Below, in pieces: positions 42,701 through 51,198 of a DNA stretch of 64,000 bases. Made by a program: the position numbers and the translations under genes. The notes under the pieces are model-generated. The model searched no databases. It had not been told where the DNA came from and saw only the letters and a list, made by a program, of their open reading frames with translations. This DNA comes from Smittia aterrima (taxonomy: Eukaryota > Arthropoda > Insecta > Diptera > Chironomidae): NCBI GenBank assembly GCA_033063855.1, contig CP093831.1, positions 9,176,001 through 9,240,000 of the forward strand. Reading direction: 5' to 3'. The first letter of the stretch is position 1, and every line of letters starts with the position of its first letter.

Positions 42701-45055
42701 GAATTTCTCATTGGATACTCGAGCGCTGTCGGAGATGGTCCAAAATCTATGAGATCACTTTCAGTTCCAAACTCGGCATCTATGAAGTTATCGCCTATCA
42801 GTGACATCGCTGGATCGAAGAAGGTCAACATCGAGACATATTTGCTGTCGATCATCAAAGCAAATCATTTTAGTGATCGAATGAACACTTCGGGTGGTCG
42901 ATTATCATCGACTACAGCATCTGAATCTGATGAATGCGAATGGTTCTCAATGCAAAACACAAATCCAGCAGCTTTGCTCAAGCGTCTTTCATCTACAACT
43001 GATGATTTGAAGGATATAAGCTCAAACGACAGTAACAACAACGGCGACGATCCGTTCAGTAAATTTTTGAAGTTCAACACGCCGCTCAAGAATAATTTCA
43101 TCAATCGAATTCTCACACCAGAGACAGTTGAGTCGACATTCGTTTGGCATATGGGATTCGGTGGAAGTAGTGAGAATGATATAGTCATGCACAACTACGA
43201 TTATATCTTCAAAGAGAATGGAAATGCCGAGGAAGATGATGAGGATGAAGACGACGATATCACAGACTTTGACAATAACTTGAATAAATCGGTGAAAACG
43301 TACGGCGACGACTCGTCCGTTGCTGGACCTCAAGGCGATTCATTTGAAAAGAAGCTCAATGATTTGACATTGCGTGATAAACTCAACAACAATGTCGACG
43401 GTAATTTAAATAAAAAATATTCCTAAATTCTTTTTTTTCATTTGTTTTTTTCTTTCTCGGATTTGTAGACACAAAACAACTCAATGACCAAGTTGATGAA
43501 GATGAGCTGGAAAAGTTTAATTCGCATCAATATTGGTACATCGAGCCACCGACGCTTGATGAACTCGTCGTGCAAAATAAGCTCAACAATAACAAAGAAG
43601 AATCGTCGCCCGAAGTAATCGAAGAGAAAGAAGAAGCACTCGACGTTTCTACTCTCGATATGAGCTTTAATCACGATCAATCGACGCTCTTGATGGATGA
43701 AGATGATGATAACGAGAGCATCGATAGCATGAAAGTGATGAAATACGAGTCGCGATCTTCAAACTTGACGCTTACGTTAGAGAAGCCAATGGAAGAGGAA
43801 AATTCGAAGGAGGACAATGATAGCGCTGAAGTTGAATGGAATTTAATTGAAGATTTCGTTTACATGAAAGAAATTGATAACAATTTGTGCTTCAAGTGCG
43901 CTTACAACTTCCCGGCTGTGATGTTGACTTTGGGCAAACAGTTCTGGCCACTCCTTCATCAGCATTTCCTTTCATTGTGCAATGACTTGCAAAGTAGCGT
44001 TCGCGTTCGTAAGACAATGGCCAAGTCGATCTATCAAGTTGCTCTCATCATCGGATCAGAACAAGCAACAAAGTATCTCGTTGCACCGTTTGTCGAATTC
44101 TTTAAAGACATTGATGAGATTAAGATTGAGGTCGTCAAGCAAATGTCGAGTTTTATTAAAATCGTAGATCCCTCTAAGCACGAGATTATCATAGATCAGT
44201 TAGAGATGTGCTGGCATCCGACAATCAATGTTGTGAATTGGCGATTGCGCGAGCAAATCGGAATTCAGATTGTCGAGCTCAATAAGCTTGGACCGAGAAT
44301 CCAAAAGGAAAATTGTTTGTTATATTTGACTGGGTTGGCGCTTAAATTGATGATGGACAAGTATGATTGCGTGAGAAAAGTCGGAATCGATGCGGTAAGA
44401 ATTAAATATTTTTTAGATCTTGAAAAAAAAGTTCTAACGAATTTGTTTTTATTTTCAGTTTGTGTCTTGCGTCGAACGCATAAAGCAAAAGAAACAATTG
44501 CTCAAGTTCTTGTCATTCCATTTCGCAAACTCAACTCGCTGGCGTGAACGACAAGTCTACATTTTGACAGTCGACAAGCTCCTTGAGCATCGGGCTATCA
44601 AACCAGAAATATTCAACAACTATATTCTTAAAATGCTTTTGGACTTGGCCTCCGATAAGATTCCCAATATCCGTCTTTGCATCGCCAAATGCTTGTCAAT
44701 TACTTTAATGGAGAACCGTAAGTTAAAATCAATCTCTCAATTTGTTTTCGATTTCTTAAATATGTTTTATTTTATAGCTTATTACAACATTGATTTCAAC
44801 GATTCAAGAAAGCACATTCAACAGCAGATTTCAACGTTGGAGAAAGATCCGGATCGTGATGTTCGCGACAACGTGTTTTCAGCATTTTCCGAAAAAGAAA
44901 AGACTGAATCACCATCGAGTGATGAGATTTCATGTGAAATTCCTGATCTTCCTGGAACACCGCAAGCTGAGTCTTCGCCAGCAAAAGACGAAACAGTTGA
45001 ATCGTCACCGGCTGTCGAGAAAGACGAAAATGAACTTCAAGATGTCTCCGATTAG
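27743..45055 (+). CDS. PPP4R1: PPP4R1-like protein phosphatase 4 regulatory subunit (5' end missing)
   Basis: HEAT-repeat regulatory subunit expected to bind the PP4 catalytic subunit and direct its serine/threonine phosphatase activity. Exons: 27743-27855, 40104-40261, 40318-40482, 42146-43400, 43469-44394, 44459-44717, 44778-45055; all junctions are GT-AG, phases agree, and the joined frame is open for 1050 codons to a TAG. Residue patterns match vertebrate PPP4R1 as I remember it: VRASLV, ILLIVLRYLSDEP, VRKSANSTLLYLIE, a VCPVILEL block, then helical repeats (DSSWNIRNACAQIIPMIS) and a C-terminal block with WRERQVY and LASDKIPNIRLCIAKCL. A long acidic, Ser/Asn-rich linker (about 42730-43860, with EEDDEDEDDD near 43220) separates the N- and C-terminal HEAT blocks. 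The last about 50 residues are acidic and Ser/Pro-rich. The first visible exon starts mid-codon, so upstream exon(s) are missing. The third intron hosts the miR-2/13 cluster. Confidence 0.9.
27856..40103 (+). other. 12.2 kb PPP4R1 intron
   Basis: The intron runs from a GTGAGT donor at 27856 to a TTTACAG acceptor at 40103. Nothing in it is supported as a gene. Long frames occur, for example 217 codons on the minus strand at 29934-30587, but they are Ser/Phe/Lys/Arg-rich, match no family I know, and have frames on the opposite strand. One short perfect hairpin at 39347-39369 (9-bp CA/GT stem, 5-nt loop) is too short to be a microRNA. Regulatory elements are likely in an intron of this size, but none can be specified from the sequence alone. 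Confidence 0.7.
40878..40952 (+). ncRNA. mir-2a: microRNA hairpin, miR-2a (copy 1)
   Basis: The 3p arm at 40921-40943 starts TATCACAGCCAGCTTTGATG and matches the mature Drosophila miR-2a along its 23 nt, as I remember that sequence. The 5p arm is at about 40884-40905: CTGGCTG (40894-40900) pairs with CAGCCAG in the 3p arm, TCA pairs with TGA, and TTG pairs with CAA below it; the loop is about 15 nt. miR-2 family members guide Argonaute to K-box (TGTGATA) sites in 3' UTRs. The hairpin lies in the sense strand of the PPP4R1 intron, so it is probably processed from that pre-mRNA or from an independent intronic promoter. Confidence 0.93.
41085..41324 (+). ncRNA. mir-13a: microRNA miR-13a with an unusually long terminal loop
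   Basis: The mature 3p arm starts at 41293 (TATCACAGCCATTTTGATGA) and matches Drosophila miR-13a up to the last base. No complement that includes the CAGCCA core lies within the usual 15-60 nt upstream. A 13-bp complement (one G-U pair) lies farther away: TGGTTGTGATATG at 41103-41115 pairs with CATATCACAGCCA at 41291-41303. The stem extends outward with TTG/CAA, GAG/CTC and TCAG/CTGA after small bulges. The inferred 5p arm (41092-41115) resembles the 5p arm of the neighbouring miR-13b (TTGGTTGTGA). The loop, 41116-41290, is about 175 nt and contains its own small hairpin at about 41173-41204. The mature call is secure; the long-loop precursor is an inference from pairing. Confidence 0.85.
41402..41487 (+). 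ncRNA. mir-13b: microRNA hairpin, miR-13b
   Basis: The 3p arm at 41454-41475 begins TATCACAGCCATTTTGACGA and matches Drosophila miR-13b along its 22 nt. The 5p arm at 41415-41437 contains CGTCAA (pairs with TTGACG) and TGGTTGTGA (pairs with the start of the mature sequence). The lower stem continues with ACTGA at 41409-41413 against TCAGT at 41476-41480. The loop is about 15 nt. This is a textbook hairpin in the same orientation as its host gene. Confidence 0.95.
41531..41612 (+). ncRNA. mir-2: microRNA hairpin, miR-2 variant
   Basis: The 3p arm at 41581-41603 begins TATCACAGCCAGCTTTGAAG; it differs from miR-2a at position 19 (A for T), where Drosophila miR-2b has G. The 5p arm carries GAGGCTGTGAAATG. 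The lower stem is a perfect 10 bp: ATTAAGCTCT at 41535-41544 with AGAGCTTAAT at 41599-41608. The seed is identical to all other members of the cluster, so targets should overlap. Confidence 0.95.
41985..42058 (+). ncRNA. mir-2a: microRNA hairpin, miR-2a (copy 2)
   Basis: The 3p arm at 42029-42051 is identical to that of the first hairpin of the cluster (start TATCACAGCCAGCTTTGATG). The 5p arm includes GCAAAGTGGTCGTGAAATG, and the lower stem pairs TTTAGCTC (41987-41994) with GAGCTAAA (42048-42055). The hairpin ends about 88 nt before the acceptor of the next PPP4R1 exon, close enough that splicing and microprocessor cleavage could compete. Its precursor arms differ from the first miR-2a copy, so the two are separate loci rather than a recent duplicate. 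Confidence 0.94.
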
Positions 45056-45500
45056 ACAACTCAATCAAACTTTCAATTTATATCTTTCTTCAAGTTTATT
45101 TTTTTCCTCTTCCCCAACTTATCTATGTTTTCATCTACAAAGCCAGCACGACTTATCTTATCGTAAAGAGTCTGTGTCAGCAATAAGTAACTGTCATCTA
45201 CAGAAGCATTTGAAGTGTTTGATGTTTGCAAAATTTGCCTTTTTCCGAAGAGATTCGAGAAAAAAAATATCGGAAGATTAAGACTTGAGGTGTTTAACTG
45301 TAAGAGTCTCGCGCCTAATGAGAATGGAAAGAATTTAAAATGCGAGATTCAATTTTTTACCAACAAGAAGGTTTATCCAAATCAAAAGGAAATTCGTTTT
45401 TCTATCAAGCATAAACGTAAATAAATAAACAACTTCCTACTTTTATAAACTGAACATGCTAAGGAGCAGTGATTTGTAAGATGAAGCAAAAACTGATGTC

Positions 45501-45550
45501 AATAAAATTAAAAGAAAGGAAATAATAATTGTCATGTGTCTTGTGTGTAA
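45501..45550 (+). terminator. PPP4R1 poly(A) signal and GT-rich downstream element
   Basis: AATAAA at 45501-45506, about 450 nt past the stop, is followed by the GT-rich stretch TGTCATGTGTCTTGTGTGT from about 45530. An earlier candidate, AATAAATAAA, lies near 45420. Either could define the 3' end; the second has the better downstream element. Confidence 0.6.
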
Positions 45551-46028
45551 ATGACTTTGATTTTCAGTTCAGTTGAAGGCGCGTGAAAAGCATAATGCGG
45601 TTTGTGGAACAATGTAAGGAATTTAAATATTTAGCGACTCGTAGCACAGCAGTGACAATCAAAGGGAATAATGGTCGAGTCCCACTATTATTTGATCGTC
45701 TAGTGCAAGTCCGTCGTCGGTCTTTTTTTAACTTCTTTTAAACGAAAACTTTTTTCTCTTCAGTATTGCCAGCGCTTTTTTGATTAATATTTTTCTCTTC
45801 GATGTTGCGCGCGCTTGATGTTCGCGGATCGCGCTAAAATATCAAATTGTTTCAAATTCCACTTCAGTTGCTCGACGCGTTACACCAAAAGCAGATGAAA
45901 AGCAAATTCGGTTTTTTTCATCTCCTTTTTAAAACAAAAAATAAATAAAATCTCCAGTTTTCCAGCGAAAAGTGTTGTGCAATTCAGGAAAATAACGGTT
46001 TTCGACATATCAAAATTGAAACGGTTGT

Positions 46029-46160
46029 GATGAAATAAATATTAAGAAAAGAAAACTGAAATGCTTGAACTTACTCAGTGAGCCGGCGAACCTTCAGCAA
46101 GCAAGATCGTTTTAATTATTTTTGAAAAGAAAGTTTAGTTCAAGTGAGATAAATCAGTCA
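46029..46160. repeat. Degenerate duplicated block, copy 1
   Basis: The block shares an ordered series of motifs with 47442-47560: GTGATGAAATAAA, AGAAAAGAA, a CCGGCGAACCTTCAGC/GCCGACAAATTTTCAGC match, then AGCAAG(A)CCGTT/AGCAAGATCGTT and TTATTTTT. Similarity resumes farther along at 46840-46885 and 47065-47095 against 47868-47990 (GTGATCGCTGTA, GGCAATGAAAATAA). No transposase or reverse transcriptase frame is seen, so the origin is unknown. Confidence 0.55.
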
Positions 46161-46249
46161 ATCTTTGTGTGGTTCTGAAGGTAAGTTACCATGTTTCGTG
46201 TTTTCGATAACAGAAGATCATGACAAAACTGTGTGGCGGGCGTTTAAGT

Positions 46250-46425
46250 AGCATTTTGCCCTTTCCGAAGTGTGGACTCACTTCGGTGATGTCCATCTAG
46301 GGACGGTATAGCAGAAACCTTCTGGACCTTATGGCTTAGGAAGGTAGGCTGGGCCTCTCCGAGAGCCAAGGCCCTGCTAACGCATGGCCATACCGAGTAT
46401 CCAAATCCAATCGAGCATTTTGCCC
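46250..46425 (+). mobile_element. 152-bp structured insertion (SINE-like) with 12-bp target-site duplication
   Basis: The 12-mer AGCATTTTGCCC occurs at 46250-46261 and again at 46414-46425, flanking 152 bp that are richer in GC than their surroundings. The insert folds strongly: CCGAAGTG/CACTTCGG (46265-46272 with 46279-46286); CGGTAT/ATACCG (46304-46309 with 46390-46395) and AGCAG/CTGCT close a multibranch containing ACCTT/AAGGT (46317-46321 with 46341-46345) and GGCCT/AGGCC capped by CTC/GAG. The right end carries the tandem ATCCAAATCCAATC, like the short repeat tails of some LINE/SINE elements. It is not a tRNA, 5S or U-snRNA that I recognise. Retroposed structured RNA or a short non-autonomous element is inferred. 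Confidence 0.55.
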
Positions 46426-46889
46426 GAAAACTTCAGTTTGGTTCCTTAATCAGTAGTCGTGTGAAAATTTTCTTTTTAAATCGCCCGAGTGTGAAGAAAT
46501 CGATGAGTCATCTAAGATTTGTTTTTTTGTTTTTCGCTCACAACTTTGTACGAGTTTCATTATGAAACTTTCAAAACTTCAACTTGTCGATGTTTGCTTC
46601 TAGAAATGTGTGTAAAGTTTAACACGTGGATGAATTTTGTCCTCCTGTGTGGCGAAAATAATTCTGAGGCTTCTAGCCACTCTTGGAAGAATATCACAGA
46701 AAATTTTGTTGTGCAGTTGAAGAATGACATCAGCGTCAGCATATAATCATCGTCGAAACAAAAATCTTTCAATCCACTTAAAAGAAACGTAGTTCTGCTC
46801 GTTATCGCTGTTATATTTATAGGAAACTATTGTGTTCGGTTTATTCATTGTCCGTTACCTGTGATCGCTGTAACCAAAGGAGCTAGCTA

Positions 46890-46995
46890 GCTCATCTCTT
46901 CAATAGTCAATGGAGAATGCTGAGCGAAACTACCTAGACGAAATTTTAGCTCATCAGTTTCGGGCCTAGCGCCCAAATGTAATCTCCATACGATT
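46890..46995. repeat. Second degenerate repeat type, copy 1
   Basis: The block matches 48358-48475 in order: AGCT-GC with TTCTTCA/CTCTTCA, AGTC(A/G)AT followed by GAGAAT, then TTTTAGCTCATCAG against TTTGCTAGCTCATCAG, TCGGGCC, and AATCTCCATAC. The order and spacing argue for common descent rather than chance. No coding capacity is evident. Confidence 0.5.
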
Positions 46996-47441
46996 TGTCA
47001 GATACCGTAAGTTGACGATCTTCGGGATCTCTTTCGAATGATAATAAACGCAATCATTGAAATCAACTTGTGTGGCAATGAAAATAATTCAGAGATAAAG
47101 CTCCAATGGATGCAGACAGAAAACTTCACAGAACATTCTCTCTTCTTAAACAATCTCTTCCTCCACTCAAGGCAAAATATCTTCCCCTAAAAGCAGAGAC
47201 ACCCGCGCTTATCACTGAAAGATTACAAATCACGATACTGTCATTTCTTGAACCTACTGCTTGCGGGCAGCGATTAAGTGACACACTCCTTTGATTTAAT
47301 AATCGCTCGCTTTTATTCGCGCGTTTTTTTCTGGAACTATTTTTGCGCGCAAAAAGAAAATGAATTGAGCAGAGCTTTTTTTAAAAGCTCAACGTTCGTT
47401 AAAAGCTTTCCGTTCAAACGATAACGCGAATCGCGCAGCAA

Positions 47442-47560
47442 TGTGATGAAATAAAAATTTAGAAAAGAATGAAATTTGTGAATTTTTCTGTGTGCCGACA
47501 AATTTTCAGCTAGCAAGACCGTTGTGATAGTTATTTTTTTGACTCAGTTCAGGTGAGATT
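47442..47560. repeat. Degenerate duplicated block, copy 2
   Basis: This is the second copy of the block at 46029-46160, about 1.4 kb downstream in the same orientation. The match continues past the block: 47632-47675 aligns with the sequence flanking the structured insertion at 46262-46413 but lacks that insertion. Confidence 0.55.
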
Positions 47561-48357
47561 GAGCATATTTTGATTTCTTATCGATAGTTTAGTTGCTCAA
47601 TACGTCATAAGAATTCATGACATGAGAGTCGCGTTTAAATCAGTGCGAAACAATTTGCAAAAGTTCTGTGTGGAAGAAATGATCTTGGATCAGTGTTTGT
47701 GTTTAAATTTTCCTTTTCTATTGACGATTGTAAACTATTTTCACTCGCAAATAGCTCATTTGCGATTTTTCGTAGACGACTAACATCATTCAATAACATC
47801 CCAAGTGTCAGCATAAATCTAACAAATCGCTGACAAATCAAATTTCGCTGACAAACTGTTTATATGATACTATTGTGTGAAGCTGCCGGCTACTAGCCGG
47901 TTTGTCTGTCGTTACTTATGATCGCTGTAGTCAAAAGAGCTAGCAAGTTGATTTCCTGAAACCGTAAACTTGTCTGGCAGTGAAAATAACTCGAAAGGAC
48001 TTATTTTTACGTGCCGGTCAATGAGCGTTTTAAATCATATTTCCTTGCGATTGCTAATTACATCAAACATATTTCGTGACTTATTTTAAATAAGTTTTTT
48101 CTCATCTTCACAATATGTGGAATTCTTTTGAGATTTTTTGACGCCATTTTTCAAAAAAATTATCTGGAGACTGAACAAAGCGGACAGCCAGCAAAAGAAT
48201 GAAACGAGCTTCTGCCTATTAACTATGCTACAATCTGGCATACTCACTTTTTAATATGAATTCTAGTTATAAAGTAAATCAAAGATGAATCTTAGAAAAG
48301 TTGCAATTCACAATGAAACGTCACTCCGACGTCCGTGATTGAGATAACTCGTGAACG

Positions 48358-48475
48358 CGATGAGCTGGCGAATTTCTTCACCAGTCGATAGAGAATTTTG
48401 ATACAAAAAACAACTTTTGAGGATTTTTGCTAGCTCATCAGGATCGGGCCCAAAACCTGGAATCTCCATACAAAA
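48358..48475. repeat. Second degenerate repeat type, copy 2
   Basis: This is the partner of 46890-46995, in the same orientation, sharing GCTCATCAG, TCGGGCC and AATCTCCATAC in order. Downstream, AGCTGACCAGAT followed by a GTCCAC motif occurs at about 48588 and again at about 48712, a shorter direct repeat. Confidence 0.5.
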
Positions 48476-48863
48476 AGTCGATTTATAGTTTTGAAATTAG
48501 TTTTCTCGTAAACGGAAGCATATTTCCGCTGTGACTTGTTCACAAGAAGTGATCAACATGTTGAATCGAGTGCATGGATCTTATAGCTGACCAGATGTGA
48601 GTCCACCTCTTGTGAGCCAGCGCCAAGTGAAACTTCTTTTCCTTTGAAATTAGAGCTTTCATTTGTTCGCATGAAATGTTCAGCTTTTTGAGTTGAGCGA
48701 AAAAATCTCAAAGCTGACCAGATTCGTGTCCACATCGGACCAGTAAACCCAGTAAAGCCCAACCCCTTTAACCAGTCCGGATGAAAAACTCTACAGTAAG
48801 TTCGGTACGAACTGCTACTTGTTAAATTATTGCGCTGTCGATAAAGAAACATATCAAGTCCGA

Positions 48864-48899
48864 GCTTCGAAAGCTCGGGTTAGATAATCTAACTTAGAT
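48864..48899. repeat. Two adjacent palindromes
   Basis: CCGAGCTT-CG-AAAGCTCGG at about 48866-48884 is followed directly by GTTAGATAATCTAAC at about 48885-48899, and TTAGATTAG comes a few bases later. They sit about 115 bp before the start codon of the bZIP-like gene. Terminal inverted repeats of a lost element or a binding-site array are possible. Confidence 0.4.
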
Positions 48900-49014
48900 T
48901 AGAAGAGTTTTAAAGTTATCTTAGGATTAAATAAATCAAGTGAATTTCGATAATCACAGAATTAAGTGAAATATTTATTTATTAATTTATGATTTATAGC
49001 GAAGTGGTTTTATT

Positions 49015-50919
49015 ATGATGAATTCAACGAACGATCCATACTGGGGAGCCACAATTGAGAGCGTGAATATTGATGAGGCAGTAAGACTTGCAGAGGATTT
49101 GGGTCTTCGCAATGAAAACATGAGGGAAACCTTTGATTTGATTAACGAAGCAGATCCGCACGAGAATGAAACGCAACTTACCGTGGATGAGTTTGACGAG
49201 ATCTTATCAAAAATGCAAACTACAACAGCCGAGCATCAAGATGTAATTTTATTTTTAGTCATCTATTAATTATTTTGAAAGTCATTTTCTTGTTTTCAGG
49301 TATCGTTGCTTTATTTGCTGATACGTATTTTGACGTTCAAATTAATGAAAAAAGTTGAAAATCAAAATTTTTACAGATTAGATTGAAAGTTTCCTGCTCT
49401 GAAGATGACGAACCAATAACGGCGTCAAAATACACATCAGCAAATAAAGCAACGATAGCTGAAAACAAGAAAGTGACTTTAAAAATATTTAATTATTTTC
49501 AGTGTTAACCTCTTCGTTAATTTATAATTTTTGTTTAGGGTCAACAGGAGCAGCATAATTCGAATTTGGAAAACTTTGGTGAGGCGACTGATGAAAATGT
49601 TTCGAATGAATCGTTTTCAAATGACGCAGTGGAAGTGGTTAATGAAACAGTAAGAACTTTTTCGGTAGAAGATTTTAAATTGCTAACCATATTTGTTTAT
49701 AGACTGAAGGCAACGCAGCTGAGCCCCCAGTAGTCGAAGAATCTAATCATGAACCGCAACAAATTGTAAAAAGAACGACTTCGCTTTATTGAAACAAATT
49801 AAAATTTATCTATTTTAGGTGCTTTTCGTTGGACGAATGCTGCAAATTATATTGTTAACACTTCTTGCCGTTGAAAATGCTTTAATCGAACCGATCGAGA
49901 CTGTTGAAGAAGAAATAAATCAAGAAATAATAGACGATCAGGAGGAAAGCGTGCCAACAATCACCTTGCGAGAGTTCGTAGAATGTTTTGTTGATTCAAA
50001 TGATGAACAAGATCAGCCAATAACAACTTCAGAAAATTCTACAAATACTTCATCACCTGAACTCAACTCAACAGATATGTCATATGAACCTTCTACTTCG
50101 ACTGGAATACAATTAAGATCGAATAGTCAATCTGTTTCGGATCATTCAACTTCGAAGAAGAGAAAACTTACATCACCTGAAGTCAACTCAACAGATATGG
50201 CACATGAATCTTCTACTTCGACTGGAATACAATTAGGATCGAATAGTCAATCTGTTTCACATCATTCAACTTCGAAGAAGATAAAACTTACATCATCTCA
50301 ACCATTAACATCTTCAGCAAATATCTCATCTTCATCACCTGAACTCAACACAACAAATATGTCAACTCAACCTTCTACTTCGACTGGAATGAAGTTGAGA
50401 TCACATTCAAAATTTATTTCGAAACATTCAACGTTGAAGAAGAGAAAATTTACTGCAACTCATCCAATAACAACTTCAGCAAATTCCACAAATACTTCAT
50501 CTTTATCTTCATCACTCAACACAACAGATATGACACATGAACCTTCTACTTCGACTGGAATACAATTGAGATTGTTTACTCAACCTTCGCCTTGTACCTC
50601 ACCTCAACCTTCGACTAGTCAGCCGATCGCATCAAATAGTCGCGGACGTGGTAGACCTGAAAAAACAGAATCTGAAAGGCAAGCTGATCTTGAAGGAATA
50701 AGTGGCGATGAACTTTTAAGAAAAAAGAACAATAACGCTTGCGCCAAGTCGAGACGAAACAAGAAAACAAAGCTTATGATTGCTGAAGAAATGGAATTGA
50801 AAGAAGGAAAAGGACTTAAGAAAATTTACAAACTGAACAAAAAGGAAATCCAAAAGATAAAGGAAAAACTTAAAGCTTTCTTCATGTCTCGGAATCAGCG
50901 TACTAACGAACAACCATAA
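49015..50919 (+). CDS. Ser/Thr-rich repeat protein with C-terminal bZIP-like basic region
   Basis: Exons 49015-49242, 49539-49649, 49703-49765 and 49819-50919 join in phase 0 to a 500-residue frame; two introns are only 53 nt. The ATG at 49015 is followed directly by a second ATG. Residues 1-134 are acidic. Residues about 215-391 contain four degenerate repeats, each with a PSTSTGIQLRSNSQ-type core; the first three end in a basic KKRKLT-like motif that could be a nuclear localisation signal. At about residue 435 lies RKKNNNACAKSRRNKK, which fits the bZIP basic consensus N-x-A-A-x-x-S-R with Cys for the second Ala. The following segment is charged, helical and Lys/Glu-rich (KEGKGLKK inside) with a poor leucine heptad register, so the zipper is weak or divergent. 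A nuclear DNA-binding role is inferred. I know no named orthologue. Confidence 0.7.
49278..49480. repeat. Intronic foldback with 58-bp arms
   Basis: The left arm 49278-49335 and right arm 49423-49480 are inverted copies matching at 54 of 58 positions by my count, separated by an 87-nt loop. The whole structure lies in the first intron of the bZIP-like gene, so the nascent transcript would form a long hairpin. It could be a MITE-like foldback or a hairpin-RNA source of endogenous siRNA. The arms lack obvious terminal target-site duplications. Confidence 0.85.
50055..50590 (+). repeat. In-frame coding tandem repeat (120- then about 180-bp units)
   Basis: The segment containing ACCTTCTACTTCGACTGGAA or a close variant recurs four times within the last exon of the bZIP-like gene. 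The first two units are exactly 120 bp apart (compare 50052-50171 with 50172-50291) and nearly identical. The third and fourth are spaced by about 180 bp and are more diverged. All keep the reading frame, so expansion occurred in a translated sequence. Confidence 0.85.
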
Positions 50920-51141
50920 AGTTCACAATAACTCCTTTTGCCATATTTAGAAATGTCAGCTTCATCTATAATTCCATCACTACCGAAATAAGTTCTTTAT
51001 CATTGATAAATGATCAGCTTAAAGTGTCATGACATTTCTTAATTCAATTGAAATTATACAAAATATTTTTTAAAGTCAAAGTTCTAAGCTTGCTCGTATA
51101 TTCTTTATCGTATTTAAAATATTTTTTGTTTTATGTTCCTT

Positions 51142-51160
51142 TTTATTTAAAATCAATAAA
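51142..51160. terminator. Overlapping convergent poly(A) signals
   Basis: AATAAA on the plus strand at 51155-51160 would end the bZIP-like gene. TTTATT at 51142-51147 reads AATAAA on the minus strand, 52 nt past the stop of the first takeout-like gene. The two transcripts therefore probably converge and overlap by some bases. Confidence 0.55.
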
Positions 51161-51198
51161 GTAAAAATATGTTTATCCTTTTCAAAGCATAATATCAC

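Larger units (their letters stand above)
45551..49014. other. Repeat-rich intergenic region
   Basis: There is no supported coding sequence between the PPP4R1 3' end and the bZIP-like gene. The stretch is made of degenerate duplicated blocks, one structured insertion with flanking direct repeats and paired palindromes, listed separately. Two short frames (46519-46746 and 47106-47294) lack family resemblance and lie inside or next to the repeats. Confidence 0.6.

Noticed and set aside
48553..48852. 99-codon minus-strand frame in the repeat region
   Set aside because: It lies across direct repeats (GACCAGAT...GTCCAC) and has no recognisable domain; probably noncoding.
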